This document shows positions 1-7,825 of a stretch of DNA of 16,725 nt, one piece after another (the first letter of the stretch is position 1; each line of letters starts with the position of its first letter). Source of the DNA: JAQVUB01 sp033809415. GTDB lineage: Bacteria; Verrucomicrobiota; Lentisphaeria; Oligosphaerales; Oligosphaeraceae. The translations under genes were made by a program, and so were the position numbers. The notes under the pieces were generated by a model. The model saw only the letters and a program-made list of their open reading frames with translations, was not told the DNA's origin and searched no databases. The stretch spans positions 1-16,725 of the forward strand of contig JAPXLT010000078.1 of the NCBI GenBank assembly GCA_033809415.1, given 5' to 3'.

Positions 1-690
1 TGGCAGCAGCGATACGCAGAGCGGCAGCAGCCGGGCAGCGCAAGGGGAGTATCCGTGGAGAACCGTTACTTGTACAACCCGGACGTCCTGAGTCTGCCGG
101 CCATGGTGCCAGCAGTGATTCCCCTGTTGCTGATGATGATCCCGGCCGTGCTGGCGGCGCTTTCGGTGGTTCGGGAGAAGGAGCTTGGCTCGATCATCAA
201 TTTATACGTCACTCCGGTGCGTCGTTCGGAGTTCCTGCTCGGCAAGCAGCTGCCATACGTGCTGTTCTCTTTTGCCAGCGCGGTGCTGCTGGTGTTGATG
301 GCGGTCGTTTTATTCGACGTGCCGATCAAGGGGAGTATTCTGCTGCTGATGGGGTCGCTGTTGATCTACTGCATTCTGTCAACCGGCATGGGGATGCTCT
401 GTTCGTCGGTGACCAGAAGCCAGATCGCGGTGATTTTTCTGACATTGATCGCGACGATGATGCCAGCCGTGCAACTCTGCGGATTGACCGATCCGGTGCC
501 GAACGACGGCAGCCTCAGCAGTATCGTCGGCAACATTTATCCGACGACCCACATGCTGCTCATCAGCCGCGGCGTATTCAACAAGGGATTGCATTTCGCG
601 GACATGAGGATTCCGGTTCTCATTCTGACGGTCGAAATTGTGGCCATCTGCGGACTGGGAATCCTCTTGCAAAGAAAACAGGAACGCTGA
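1..690 (+). CDS. rbbA: ABC-type fused ATPase/permease, C-terminal permease part (RbbA/YhiH-like), 5' truncated by window edge
   Basis: The reading frame is open from base 1 to the TGA at 688-690, so the gene starts outside the window; the GTG at 55 is internal. The visible 229 residues are an ABC-2 permease half with about five hydrophobic segments. They carry the ABC-2 signature around VVREKELGSIINLYVTPVRR and the stretch VENRYLYNPDVLSLPAMVPA, which I recall as nearly identical to the C-terminus of E. coli RbbA (YhiH). That protein has two ABC ATPase domains fused to a permease and has been reported as ribosome-associated. The ATPase domains, and probably an HlyD-type adaptor gene, should lie to the left. 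The next gene is the YhhJ-type permease, as in the yhiI-rbbA-yhhJ arrangement of enterobacteria. Expected role: inner-membrane export of an unknown substrate, as a heteromer with the next gene. The family call is from remembered sequence, not a search. Confidence 0.88.
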   Translation, partial: WQQRYAERQQPGSARGVSVENRYLYNPDVLSLPAMVPAVIPLLLMMIPAVLAALSVVREKELGSIINLYVTPVRRSEFLLGKQLPYVLFSFASAVLLVLMAVVLFDVPIKGSILLLMGSLLIYCILSTGMGMLCSSVTRSQIAVIFLTLIATMMPAVQLCGLTDPVPNDGSLSSIVGNIYPTTHMLLISRGVFNKGLHFADMRIPVLILTVEIVAICGLGILLQRKQER

Positions 691-695
691 ACCAT

Positions 696-750
696 GGGCA
701 CAACCCATTTTTTGTCCACGGAAAACACGGAAAGCGCGGAAAATTTTTTA
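696..750. repeat. Interspersed CACGGA-rich repeat, copy 1
   Basis: This short repeat occupies most of the gap between the two transporter genes, 5 nt after the stop codon. It starts GGGCACAACCCA, then a T run, then three near-identical 9-mers of the form (N)CACGGAAA, and ends in an A/T run. Related copies lie at 6937-7036 and 7826-7955. Each copy sits just 3' of a stop codon. Any translation of it is an artefact. Confidence 0.8.
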
Positions 751-773
751 TCAAGAGTTGGGGCGGTAGTAGT

Positions 774-1898
774 ATGAAAGAGTCGTTTCGACATATCTTC
801 AGTCTTGGCTGCAAGGAGATCGCCGGTCTGTTCCGGGATCCGCTGCTGGTCGTTTTAATCCTCTATTCGTTCAGCCTGAATATTTACATAGGTGCGAAAT
901 CTGCACCGGAGGCGATCTCGAACGCCGCTATTGCCATCGTGGATGAGGATGGCTCGGCCTTGAGCAAACGTATCAGCGACGCCTTTATTCCCCCATTGTT
1001 TCTCAAACCCGACCTGATTTCCCGCGCGGATATCGACCGACTGATGGACGAAGGGCGCTATACGTTTGTCGTGGTATTCCCTCCATCCTTCCAGGAGAAG
1101 GTCATGGCCGCCGACAATCCGGAAGTGCAGGTCAACGTGGATGCGACTCGCATGTCCCAGGCCTTTACGGGGAACGGTTACATTCAGCAAATCATAAACC
1201 GCGAGGTGAAGAGTTTTCTCGGAGAACAGAGTCAACGTAAACCAATTTATAGCGCCGGCATCATTATCCGCAACCGGTTCAACCCGAATTTGACGAAGAG
1301 TTGGGCAAGGGCGATAAGTGGACTCATCAACAACATCACCATGATCGCCCTCATCCTGACCGGCGCCGCGCTGATCCGGGAGCGCGAACGCGGCACGCTC
1401 GAACATCTGCTGGTGACGCCGGTCAAGTCGGTCGAGATTATGATCTCGAAGGTCTGGTCGATGTCGCTGGTGGTGCTGATAGCGACCGGATTTTCTTTGG
1501 TTATGGTCATCCATCAGTTTCTGGGCGTTCCGATTGCGGGTTCCTTCTGGCTGTTCATGCTCGGGGTGCTGATCAATCTTTTTACGGTGACTTCGCTGGG
1601 GATTTTCCTGGCCTGCTTTGCCCGGGACATGCCGCAGTTGGGAATCCTGTTGATCCTGGTGCTTATGCCGATGCAGATCCTCTCGGGCGGAACGACTTCC
1701 CAGGAAAACATGCCGGAAGTCATTCAATTCATTATGCGCTTTGCGCCGACCACTTATTTTGTCGAGTTCGGCAAGGCAATCCTCTTCCGCGGAGCAAATT
1801 TCGCACTGGTCTGGAAGACCTTCCTGCAAATGCTCATCCTGGGCGGCGTCTATTTCCTCATCGCGCTGCAGCGATTCCGCAAATCAGTCGCCAGCTGA
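774..1898 (+). CDS. yhhJ: ABC-2 type transporter permease, YhhJ family
   Basis: The product is 374 residues, the length I recall for E. coli YhhJ. Layout: one N-terminal membrane segment (about residues 22-42), a periplasmic domain (about 45-185), then about five membrane segments. The loop motif ALIRERERGTLEHLLVTPV at about 200-218 is typical of ABC-2 permeases. The periplasmic stretch VNVDATRMSQAFTGNGYIQ is a hallmark of the YhhJ/YbhS/YbhR exporter group. It should pair with the RbbA-like protein encoded just upstream to form an inner-membrane exporter, with an HlyD-like adaptor expected outside the window. The 83-nt gap to the upstream gene is mostly repeat sequence, which is unusual inside such a pair. 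The Shine-Dalgarno (GGGCGG at 761-766) is weak. ATG 774 is chosen because the protein then begins MKESFRHIFSLGCKE, in register with family members. The substrate is unknown. Confidence 0.93.
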   Translation: MKESFRHIFSLGCKEIAGLFRDPLLVVLILYSFSLNIYIGAKSAPEAISNAAIAIVDEDGSALSKRISDAFIPPLFLKPDLISRADIDRLMDEGRYTFVVVFPPSFQEKVMAADNPEVQVNVDATRMSQAFTGNGYIQQIINREVKSFLGEQSQRKPIYSAGIIIRNRFNPNLTKSWARAISGLINNITMIALILTGAALIRERERGTLEHLLVTPVKSVEIMISKVWSMSLVVLIATGFSLVMVIHQFLGVPIAGSFWLFMLGVLINLFTVTSLGIFLACFARDMPQLGILLILVLMPMQILSGGTTSQENMPEVIQFIMRFAPTTYFVEFGKAILFRGANFALVWKTFLQMLILGGVYFLIALQRFRKSVAS

Positions 1899-2258
1899 AC
1901 TCGACCGAACCTTATTTCTGTAAGGCGTCAATAACCACCCGGGGCGGCAAGAAATTCTTTTTGAACAACGAAATGCCCGAAAGGTCAGACACCCTAAGGA
2001 ATCATGATGCAGTTTGCATTTCCGGTTTGACAGATGATATTTACGAATCACCAAATCGGCAGTCCTCCAAAAAGCCTCGGGCAATATTTTTCTGCAAAGA
2101 CTGACTTTCCTGACCTCCAAGGGCTGAAAAGGAATAGAATGGGAAGCGCAAATGAGAAAAAGTCTATGGTGCTTTCCTCATCCTTGCAAAATCCAACGAT
2201 GCTTTTCGGATGAGCTCAAACAGGCTCTGCCTTCGACGCGCAATCAGCCAGACCCGCC
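1899..2258. other. Intergenic stretch without a supported gene
   Basis: These 360 nt separate the transporter from the histidine kinase. I see no convincing ORF, RNA gene or classical terminator on either strand. Two details stand out: a segment at 1919-1960 that resembles the segment just after the kinase gene (6021-6055), and a 7-bp inverted repeat shortly before the kinase start. The stretch is more A/T-rich than the flanking genes and presumably holds the kinase promoter, but no clear -35/-10 pair is visible. Confidence 0.6.
2177..2214. promoter_or_regulatory. Inverted repeat in the kinase leader
   Basis: CTCATCC (2177-2183) and GGATGAG (2208-2214) are perfect 7-nt inverted repeats separated by 24 nt, ending 44 nt before the kinase ATG. 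They could be an operator dyad or a leader stem-loop. There is no T run to suggest termination. A 7-bp pair at this spacing can arise by chance, so the functional reading is weak. Confidence 0.25.
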
Positions 2259-4085
2259 GTGATGGCCTGGAAAAAAATTCTGTCTAAAAGCATGTCGTCC
2301 ATGAAATTTTTTTCTGTTCTTTACCGCGGCTTTGCGGGAATAATCAGTCGCTGCTTGTCTTTTTTGCGTTGTATTTCGCCAGCCCGCACCCTGGTTCTGG
2401 TGGCAACGGCAGTAGGCGGCCTGATCTATGCCGGGCTGATGGTGCGGTACAAAGATTTCGCTATGCGCCAAGAGATGGTGCTGCAAACGCAACTCCTGGC
2501 ATCGGCTATTCCCGACAGCCTGGTCAGCGCACTGTCCGGAACCAGTGAAGACCTGGCGCGACCAGAATACTACCGACTGAAAAGTATTCTGCACAGGCTG
2601 CGGCAGCATGCCCCACAGTGTTATTTTATTTACTTGGCAGGAGAACGTCCGGACGGCACGATTTTCTTTTATATTAAAAACACCTCCCCCGGTTCGCCCG
2701 ACTACTCGCCCCCCGGAACGGTCTATGAAGACGAACCCAGCCAAGAATACGTTGCTGCGGCTCGACGCGGCGATACGCTGATCAATGGCCCGATCAAGGA
2801 TAGCCGGGGAACATGGTTGGCAGCCCAAACGCCGATCATCAATGCAAGAACCGGTCAGCCCATCTGCACCTTTGGGGCTGACATCGCCGCTGCGGACTGG
2901 TATGGCAAACTTATCTATCATGTGATGCCATGCCTGATCACGAACCTGCTGCTAGTCCTGGTTATTTCCCTGAGTCCCCGCCTGTGCGTGCGCATCCGGG
3001 ACGGATATATTCCCCTTCGCAAATATCCGGGGCCTTGGCCAACCGTACTGGCATGCGGCCTGATTATCACTGCATTCATAAGCTGGCACTCCTTTCAATC
3101 CGAATACCATCAGCGTCGGATGAGTTTCACCCATCTGGCCATCGGCGAGTCTGAGCTGGTGATGCACAAATTGCAATCGATTGGCACCAGAGAACTAAGA
3201 GGACTGGCCAACTTCTTCATTGCCAGCGGCGAGGTGACCGAAGAGGAGTTCACCCTCTTTTCCAGCCAATTGAGACAAAAATGCCTATATCGAGTTAAGG
3301 GCTGGGGAAAAGCTGTTGCCGATGCAGACCGGGCGCGATTCGAGCAGGAACAACGCCTGCGGCGTGGGAAGGACTTCAGCATCATGGAACCGGACGAACA
3401 CGGCCTGCCCAGAACCGCCCGCGTCCGCGAAGTCTATTATCCTCTCATATTCGCCAACCCCAGCGAGCTGGAGCAACACTCCATTATCGGCTACGACCTT
3501 GGTCACGAACCCCATCGCCTGGCCGCCCTCGAGGAGGCCATCCGAACCGGCATGCCCACGGCCACCCGCCCCATCCTGCACGGCTACCTGACGAAAGGTG
3601 TCAAAGGTCTGGACATCTTTTATCCGGTCAAGGATCGACGTCAGCCGCAGGCCGTGAGCGGCTTTGTCATGGCTGCCCTGAGTTTGGACGATCTCATTGC
3701 CCCTAACTTGCACACGCACCAGCATGTTGATTTTTCTTTCTGGTCGGCTGATGACGATTCCGAAGCAGAGCTGCTCGTTGGGGAGAAACAGCCAAAGTTT
3801 CATCATCGAGGCGCATTTTCGCGGCCAATATCATACTTCGGTCGGATGTTCTGGATGACTGCGCACCCCACCACCCCCTTTTTTCAGTCGTACCCGATCG
3901 TGATGCCTTGGCTGCTGGCAGCCTCTGGCTTGGTCATAAGCGTCATGTCCGCCGTCATTGTCCACATGCTCAACCGACAGCATTACGAGCTGCAGATGAC
4001 CGCCCAGGACAACGCCTACCGGCTCAGCCAGACCGAAGAACGCTTCAACCTACTGCTCGAACAAACCAAGACCGTGCTCTGGTAA
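2259..4085 (+). CDS. Hybrid histidine kinase, N-terminal sensor part (Cache-like + CHASE), ended by an in-frame TAA
   Basis: This 608-residue ORF is the sensory half of a larger kinase. Segments: a membrane helix at about 43-62; an extracytoplasmic region at about 63-216 that looks like a Cache/PDC sensor (GTWLAAQTPIINARTGQPIC); membrane helices at about 217-240 and 258-278; a CHASE domain at about 290-480, shown by GYDLGHEPHRLAALEEA and the ENxIFYPV-like LDIFYPV; a fourth helix at about 545-570; then a short coiled linker and the start of a PAS domain (SQTEERFNLLLEQTKTVLW). Translation stops at TAA 4083-4085, yet the frame continues as CDPNG..., exactly as a PAS domain should, into the ORF at 4170-6041. 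The start is uncertain: ATG 2259 has no good Shine-Dalgarno, and ATGs at 2292 and 2301 are alternatives. If the stop is real, this fragment is a membrane sensor without a kinase. Confidence 0.85.
   Translation: MMAWKKILSKSMSSMKFFSVLYRGFAGIISRCLSFLRCISPARTLVLVATAVGGLIYAGLMVRYKDFAMRQEMVLQTQLLASAIPDSLVSALSGTSEDLARPEYYRLKSILHRLRQHAPQCYFIYLAGERPDGTIFFYIKNTSPGSPDYSPPGTVYEDEPSQEYVAAARRGDTLINGPIKDSRGTWLAAQTPIINARTGQPICTFGADIAAADWYGKLIYHVMPCLITNLLLVLVISLSPRLCVRIRDGYIPLRKYPGPWPTVLACGLIITAFISWHSFQSEYHQRRMSFTHLAIGESELVMHKLQSIGTRELRGLANFFIASGEVTEEEFTLFSSQLRQKCLYRVKGWGKAVADADRARFEQEQRLRRGKDFSIMEPDEHGLPRTARVREVYYPLIFANPSELEQHSIIGYDLGHEPHRLAALEEAIRTGMPTATRPILHGYLTKGVKGLDIFYPVKDRRQPQAVSGFVMAALSLDDLIAPNLHTHQHVDFSFWSADDDSEAELLVGEKQPKFHHRGAFSRPISYFGRMFWMTAHPTTPFFQSYPIVMPWLLAASGLVISVMSAVIVHMLNRQHYELQMTAQDNAYRLSQTEERFNLLLEQTKTVLW
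4083..4085 (+). other. In-frame TAA splitting one kinase gene
   Basis: The upstream (2259) and downstream (4170) ORFs share a reading frame. The 84 nt between them (4086-4169) contain no other stop in that frame and encode CDPNGIIIKAQPPSAKFYGR, a normal PAS continuation. A single substitution (for example GAA to TAA, giving the usual W-E-x-D-P-N-G) would restore a 1260-residue protein. Explanations, in order of likelihood: recent nonsense mutation, base-call error, or programmed readthrough. Nothing visible, such as a pseudoknot, favours readthrough. Confidence 0.9.
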
Positions 4086-4169
4086 TGCGATCCCAACGGA
4101 ATTATCATTAAAGCCCAGCCGCCGAGCGCTAAATTCTACGGACGGAATCCCGAGGATGTTTTCGGCAAA

Positions 4170-6041
4170 ATGCACTATCGTGAGTTCCATCCACTCGAGG
4201 GACGCGAAGAGTACGTCGACAAGATACGATCAATGTTCGGGCACCAGGATAAATTCTTCAACTTTGTCTATCCGATTGAACAGGCTGACGGCAGCCTGGT
4301 CACCGTATCCACCAGCGGCTTTCCACTGTACGACGATGCGGGCGTGAAATCGGGGTATTATGGCTGGTGTCTCGATGTCAGCGAACAGGTACTCATGAAC
4401 GAACAGCTGAAAAAGAGCCAAGCCAAGGCCGAGGCAGCCAATCGGGCCAAGAGTGACTTCCTGGCCAACATGAGTCACGAGATCAGAACGCCGATCAATG
4501 GCATCATTGGCTTTATTGACCTACTCGAGGACACCTCCCTGAACCATGAACAGCGCGAATACCTCGATCTGGTCGGCAGCAGCAGTCGTCAGTTGCTTGC
4601 GCTGGTCAATGAAGTCCTCGATTTTACGCGCTTGGAAGCCGGACAGGCCACGATTGTTTCGGAAGCCTTCGACTTGGGAAAACTGCTGGAAGACGCCGCC
4701 AACAACATCGCCGTGGCAGCTGCCGCCAAACAGGTCGAAATGGTTGTCGTCATCCCGCCCGACCTGCCCATGGCCTTGCACGGCGACGCCTTCCACTTGC
4801 AGCAGGTTATCCTCAACCTGGCCACCAATGCGGTAAAATTCACCAAACAGGGCGAGATTGTCATCAGTGTCACCCGCGAACACGAGGAGGAAAGCCACAT
4901 CACTCTGCGTTTTGCCGTTCGTGACACTGGCATCGGCCTTACGGAACAACAACAAAAGCATATCTTCGATGTCTTCTATCAAGCTGATCCATCGCTCAGA
5001 CGCAAGCAAAGCGGCGTCGGTCTCGGCCTGAGCATCGTCAAGAGCCTGCTGGAACGCATGAACAGCGAAATCCAAGTTGCCAGCACACCAGGTCAAGGCT
5101 CGGAATTCAGCTTTGTGCTCACTCTTGACAAACAGCCGAATGCCCAGAACAAGCCGGAACTAGCTGCGAGTCTGTCCCCCATATTAGTGGTTGACGACAA
5201 CTCGACCGTGCGCAATGACCTTCTGGCGCGGCTCAACTATCGACATCTGGATGCATACGGCGTCACTGGCATGGTGGCGGCTTGCCAACGCCTGTCTGAA
5301 ATGCAGGCGGCAGGAACACCGCCTCAGCTGATTATTCTCGATCTCGATCTGCCGGAACTGCAAACACAGGAAATTTATTTGCGCTGCCCGATACTGCTCC
5401 AGACTGACATTCCAATCCTGGGTTTGGCACCAATGACCAACCGCAACCTCATGCCACCCAGGCTGACTGCCAGAGTCACCCATACGATCATCAAGCCCAT
5501 ACGCAATCGTGCTTTGTTTGATGCTATCGCAACCATCAAAGGCGCAACTTTGCCCACCGAGGCGCTGGAGACCAGTCTTTCGGAAGCGCCGCAGGCAGGC
5601 AGCGACCGACCAGCCAGCCGCATCGATGCGCCAAACAGCGGCGAGGCGCAGATTCTCCTGGCCGAGGACAATGTCGTCAACCAGAAAGTCGTCCTGGCTA
5701 TTCTGAATAAGCTCGGTTATGCTGCAGACGTGGCCGCCGATGGGTTTGAAGCCTTGGAACACCTGCGTCGCCATCAGTACCAGCTGGTCCTGATGGACGT
5801 TCAAATGCCAGGCATGGATGGCTTGGAGGCCACGCGCCTCCTCCGTGATCCCAGTAGCGAGGTCTTGAACCCGACTATCCCAGTCATTGCCCTGACCGCC
5901 CATGCCGTCGAGGGCTACCGCGAAATCTGCCAGCAGGCCGGCATGGATGACTATGTCACCAAGCCCATCACTCTGAAGCAGATTCGGCAGATTTTGGAGA
6001 AATGGCTGCCCAAGTCCGATTGCAAGGCGTCAGTAAAGTAA
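4170..6041 (+). CDS. Hybrid histidine kinase, C-terminal part (PAS remainder, HisKA, HATPase_c, two receivers)
   Basis: The 623 residues continue the frame of the upstream sensor ORF. Domains: the end of a PAS/PAC module (1-75); HisKA with the H-box NMSHEIRTP, phospho-acceptor His103 (His740 counted from 2259); HATPase_c with N-box NLATNAVKFT, G1 DTGIGL and G2 GVGLGLSIV; receiver 1 at about 335-460, with acidic pair D342/D343 and probable phospho-acceptor D391 in LDLDLPE; receiver 2 at about 500-615, with phospho-acceptor D543 in LMDVQMPGMDG and the KPI lysine. Receiver 1 is the more divergent. There is no Hpt domain, so any phosphorelay needs a separate Hpt protein. ATG 4170 is only the first in-frame Met after the nonsense codon, has no convincing ribosome site and lies inside the PAS domain. 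Translation on its own would give a soluble kinase lacking its sensors. No response-regulator gene adjoins. Confidence 0.88.
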   Translation: MHYREFHPLEGREEYVDKIRSMFGHQDKFFNFVYPIEQADGSLVTVSTSGFPLYDDAGVKSGYYGWCLDVSEQVLMNEQLKKSQAKAEAANRAKSDFLANMSHEIRTPINGIIGFIDLLEDTSLNHEQREYLDLVGSSSRQLLALVNEVLDFTRLEAGQATIVSEAFDLGKLLEDAANNIAVAAAAKQVEMVVVIPPDLPMALHGDAFHLQQVILNLATNAVKFTKQGEIVISVTREHEEESHITLRFAVRDTGIGLTEQQQKHIFDVFYQADPSLRRKQSGVGLGLSIVKSLLERMNSEIQVASTPGQGSEFSFVLTLDKQPNAQNKPELAASLSPILVVDDNSTVRNDLLARLNYRHLDAYGVTGMVAACQRLSEMQAAGTPPQLIILDLDLPELQTQEIYLRCPILLQTDIPILGLAPMTNRNLMPPRLTARVTHTIIKPIRNRALFDAIATIKGATLPTEALETSLSEAPQAGSDRPASRIDAPNSGEAQILLAEDNVVNQKVVLAILNKLGYAADVAADGFEALEHLRRHQYQLVLMDVQMPGMDGLEATRLLRDPSSEVLNPTIPVIALTAHAVEGYREICQQAGMDDYVTKPITLKQIRQILEKWLPKSDCKASVK

Positions 6042-6190
6042 GCGAGAAATTCTTTCGTGGTAAAAAACTATCATAGCTTCACCGACGCATTATAACAATT
6101 TGAGCAATTTGCAGGTTGCATTCTCGTTTTTGAACTGCACTTATATTCAATTCCCTTATCAGTACCCGCCAAAAATCAAAGGGAACAGCT

Positions 6191-6931
6191 ATGGAACGGA
6201 CAGACGAAAAAACTGCCATTGCAAAACGCTTGAAGAGATTGATAGAGGAAAAAGGACTCGATTACCTGAAGGAAAAACCCTTCAAGGTTTACTCGCTTTT
6301 GCTCGCTGAAAAGGTCGCTTCCCCCTTGTCCATAAGGATGATATTGCTGACGCTCCTCACGCAAGTGCATCTGAAGGCAAAAGAGCTTGCAGACCCAAAA
6401 GCACTTGCCCAATATATTCAAAGTAGTTGCTGCCTGAATGAGGAGATGGCAGACTTTTTATCCTCCATCTATGCGGAGGTTTTCAGTGCTGAAAACCAGG
6501 AGGAATGGGAAAAAAAGGCTGGCAAGGGACTCGATGACTTTTGTCGCCAGGAATGGGAGTTCTTCTGGGACGGGGACAGCATATGGAGCAACCATGGAGG
6601 GTCTATGGATTGTTTCTGCAGCGCGACTGCTACCATCAAAATAGTGGACCCTCAAAAGGTTGGCAATGAGTTGAAGAAAAAACTCGAGAAGAATCCCTTT
6701 ATGACAAGTGATGAGATTTTTGGCCATTATCAGTCCATACTCTACGACCTCCTGGATTCGGAATTTGAGGAATATTGCACTGCTGACGACTATTATCCCC
6801 CAGTCGTTGAGGATTTTGACGTTAATTATAATCATATCATCGAAGGATTCTGCAGCAAATACGGTATGGAATTAATTGCCTCGGAATACAGCGGAAACTC
6901 ATCCGACTTCGATCCCGATGACAGGTATTAA
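6191..6931 (+). CDS. Hypothetical protein (246 residues), acidic C-terminus
   Basis: I do not recognise this family. The start is supported by AAAGGGA (6178-6184) about 6 nt before ATG 6191. The protein is soluble, without signal peptide or membrane segment. The first 100 residues are helical and lysine-rich (KRLKRLIEEKGLDYLKEK). The middle has aromatic and cysteine residues (WEFFWDGDSIWSNHGG, DCFCSA). The last 60 residues are strongly acidic with many Tyr (ADDYYPPVVEDFDV, ending DFDPDDRY). Base composition is visibly more A/T-rich than the kinase before it, which may mean recent acquisition. It stands alone on the + strand, 149 nt after the kinase, and is followed 5 nt later by an interspersed repeat. 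No function is assigned. Confidence 0.8.
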   Translation: MERTDEKTAIAKRLKRLIEEKGLDYLKEKPFKVYSLLLAEKVASPLSIRMILLTLLTQVHLKAKELADPKALAQYIQSSCCLNEEMADFLSSIYAEVFSAENQEEWEKKAGKGLDDFCRQEWEFFWDGDSIWSNHGGSMDCFCSATATIKIVDPQKVGNELKKKLEKNPFMTSDEIFGHYQSILYDLLDSEFEEYCTADDYYPPVVEDFDVNYNHIIEGFCSKYGMELIASEYSGNSSDFDPDDRY

Positions 6932-6936
6932 ACCTA

Positions 6937-7036
6937 AATTTTTGTCCACAGAAAGCACGGAAAACGCGGCGCGGGCTAGTGCCCACAACCCATTTTTTAA
7001 GCACGAACCACACGAAAAGGCACGAAAATTTTTATA
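6937..7036. repeat. Interspersed CACGGA-rich repeat, copy 2 (left arm of an inverted pair)
   Basis: The roughly 100-bp repeat begins TTTTTGTCCACAGAAAGCAC 5-8 nt after the preceding stop codon. It contains GGGCTAGTGCCCACAACCCA and ends ACCACACGAAAAGGCACG plus a T run. Its reverse complement aligns without gaps to 7859-7955, about 80-85% identical by eye, and part of it matches copy 1. Together, copies 2 and 3 bracket the gene at 7275-7805. Confidence 0.85.
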
Positions 7037-7184
7037 GGGTTGCTGCTTCGACGGATGAAATGGCACGCGGATTTGTGATCTGGTCTGTTGCTTTCTCCGG
7101 CGGATCGGTCGGATCGGCGATGTTGGGATTAGCCCTGAAAGGCGCGACATAGGAACCAGCCACAGCGTAATTCCCATGTAAAAT

Positions 7185-7213
7185 CTTTCACACAACAAGA
7201 AGTTGGGTGAAAG
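7185..7213. promoter_or_regulatory. 12-bp dyad upstream of the 7275 gene
   Basis: CTTTCACACAAC (7185-7196), loop AAGAA, GTTGGGTGAAAG (7202-7213): 11 of 12 positions pair. The dyad is centred about 76 nt before the TTG start. There is no following T run, so it is not a standard terminator. Its symmetry and position fit a regulator binding site or a leader hairpin. The partner is unknown. Confidence 0.45.
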
Positions 7214-7260
7214 AATGAAAACGCTCTGGTAGTGTGAATGATATATACTGGTTCAGGCAA

Positions 7261-7277
7261 AGGAGGATATCGCCTTG
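7261..7277 (+). promoter_or_regulatory. Shine-Dalgarno with TTG start
   Basis: AGGAGG at 7261-7266, 8 nt before TTG at 7275-7277. This perfect ribosome site decides the non-ATG start of the following gene. Confidence 0.8.
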
Positions 7278-7805
7278 AGAAACGAAAACAGCGGAAAGCT
7301 TCAACGTATATGGGGTAAACATAGTGTGGACGTCAATCTTCGGGATGAGTGGCTGGAACTTCTCAACCAAATGCGGATACTGGAGCTATGCGGCATTTGC
7401 GAAGGACACATCGCAAGAATCGATCCGATATCCCGCACTGCAGAAGTTGTTGCCCGAATACGTGATCGTTACCAATTGTTCTTTCATCAGCATTGGGATG
7501 AACTTATCCAGCCGATCAGCGATCTGCTCTGGACCTGTTTTGATCGCAAGGATGCGCGAATCAACTTCACCGCTACTCGTGAAATTTCCTTGTGGCCAGA
7601 GCATAAGTATTCTCCCGTTCCTTTGGATCATATTTTTCTACACGTGACGAAACGCCATGCCCGGAAAAAACTCGAGTTTGACGAGGAGACGCGTATATGG
7701 TTTGAAAACACCGTAACAGCCTTTATGCTTATTGATGCAGCTCTGTATGCTCATTATCTGCGTCTTGGCGGCACCCCCGAAGGCAAACACAAAAAACGGC
7801 GCTAA
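7275..7805 (+). CDS. Hypothetical protein (176 residues), TTG start
   Basis: Unrecognised family. TTG 7275 is chosen because AGGAGG lies 8 nt upstream. The product is soluble, mildly basic at the C-terminus (EGKHKKRR), and has no signal peptide; one helix near the end (AFMLIDAALYAHYLRL) is amphipathic rather than clearly transmembrane. There is a LCGICEGH cysteine/histidine cluster at about residue 38, with further histidines in HQHWDEL and VTKRHARKK. I cannot say whether it binds metal. The gene stands alone: a 343-nt leader with a strong dyad precedes it, and the whole unit (6937-7955) is enclosed by inverted copies of an interspersed repeat. Transcription converges with the glycan operon on the other strand. 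Confidence 0.78.
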   Translation: MRNENSGKLQRIWGKHSVDVNLRDEWLELLNQMRILELCGICEGHIARIDPISRTAEVVARIRDRYQLFFHQHWDELIQPISDLLWTCFDRKDARINFTATREISLWPEHKYSPVPLDHIFLHVTKRHARKKLEFDEETRIWFENTVTAFMLIDAALYAHYLRLGGTPEGKHKKRR

Positions 7806-7825
7806 TTCGACCGTGTCCAAAAAGG

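Noticed and set aside
855..1829. Long minus-strand ORF opposite yhhJ (324 codons)
   Set aside because: Antisense shadow of a well-recognised permease gene, with a low-complexity His/Gln/Asp-rich translation.
4084..4110. Restart ORF overlapping the kinase stop (TAATG)
   Set aside because: The ATG is in another frame and stops after eight codons, so it cannot restart the kinase.
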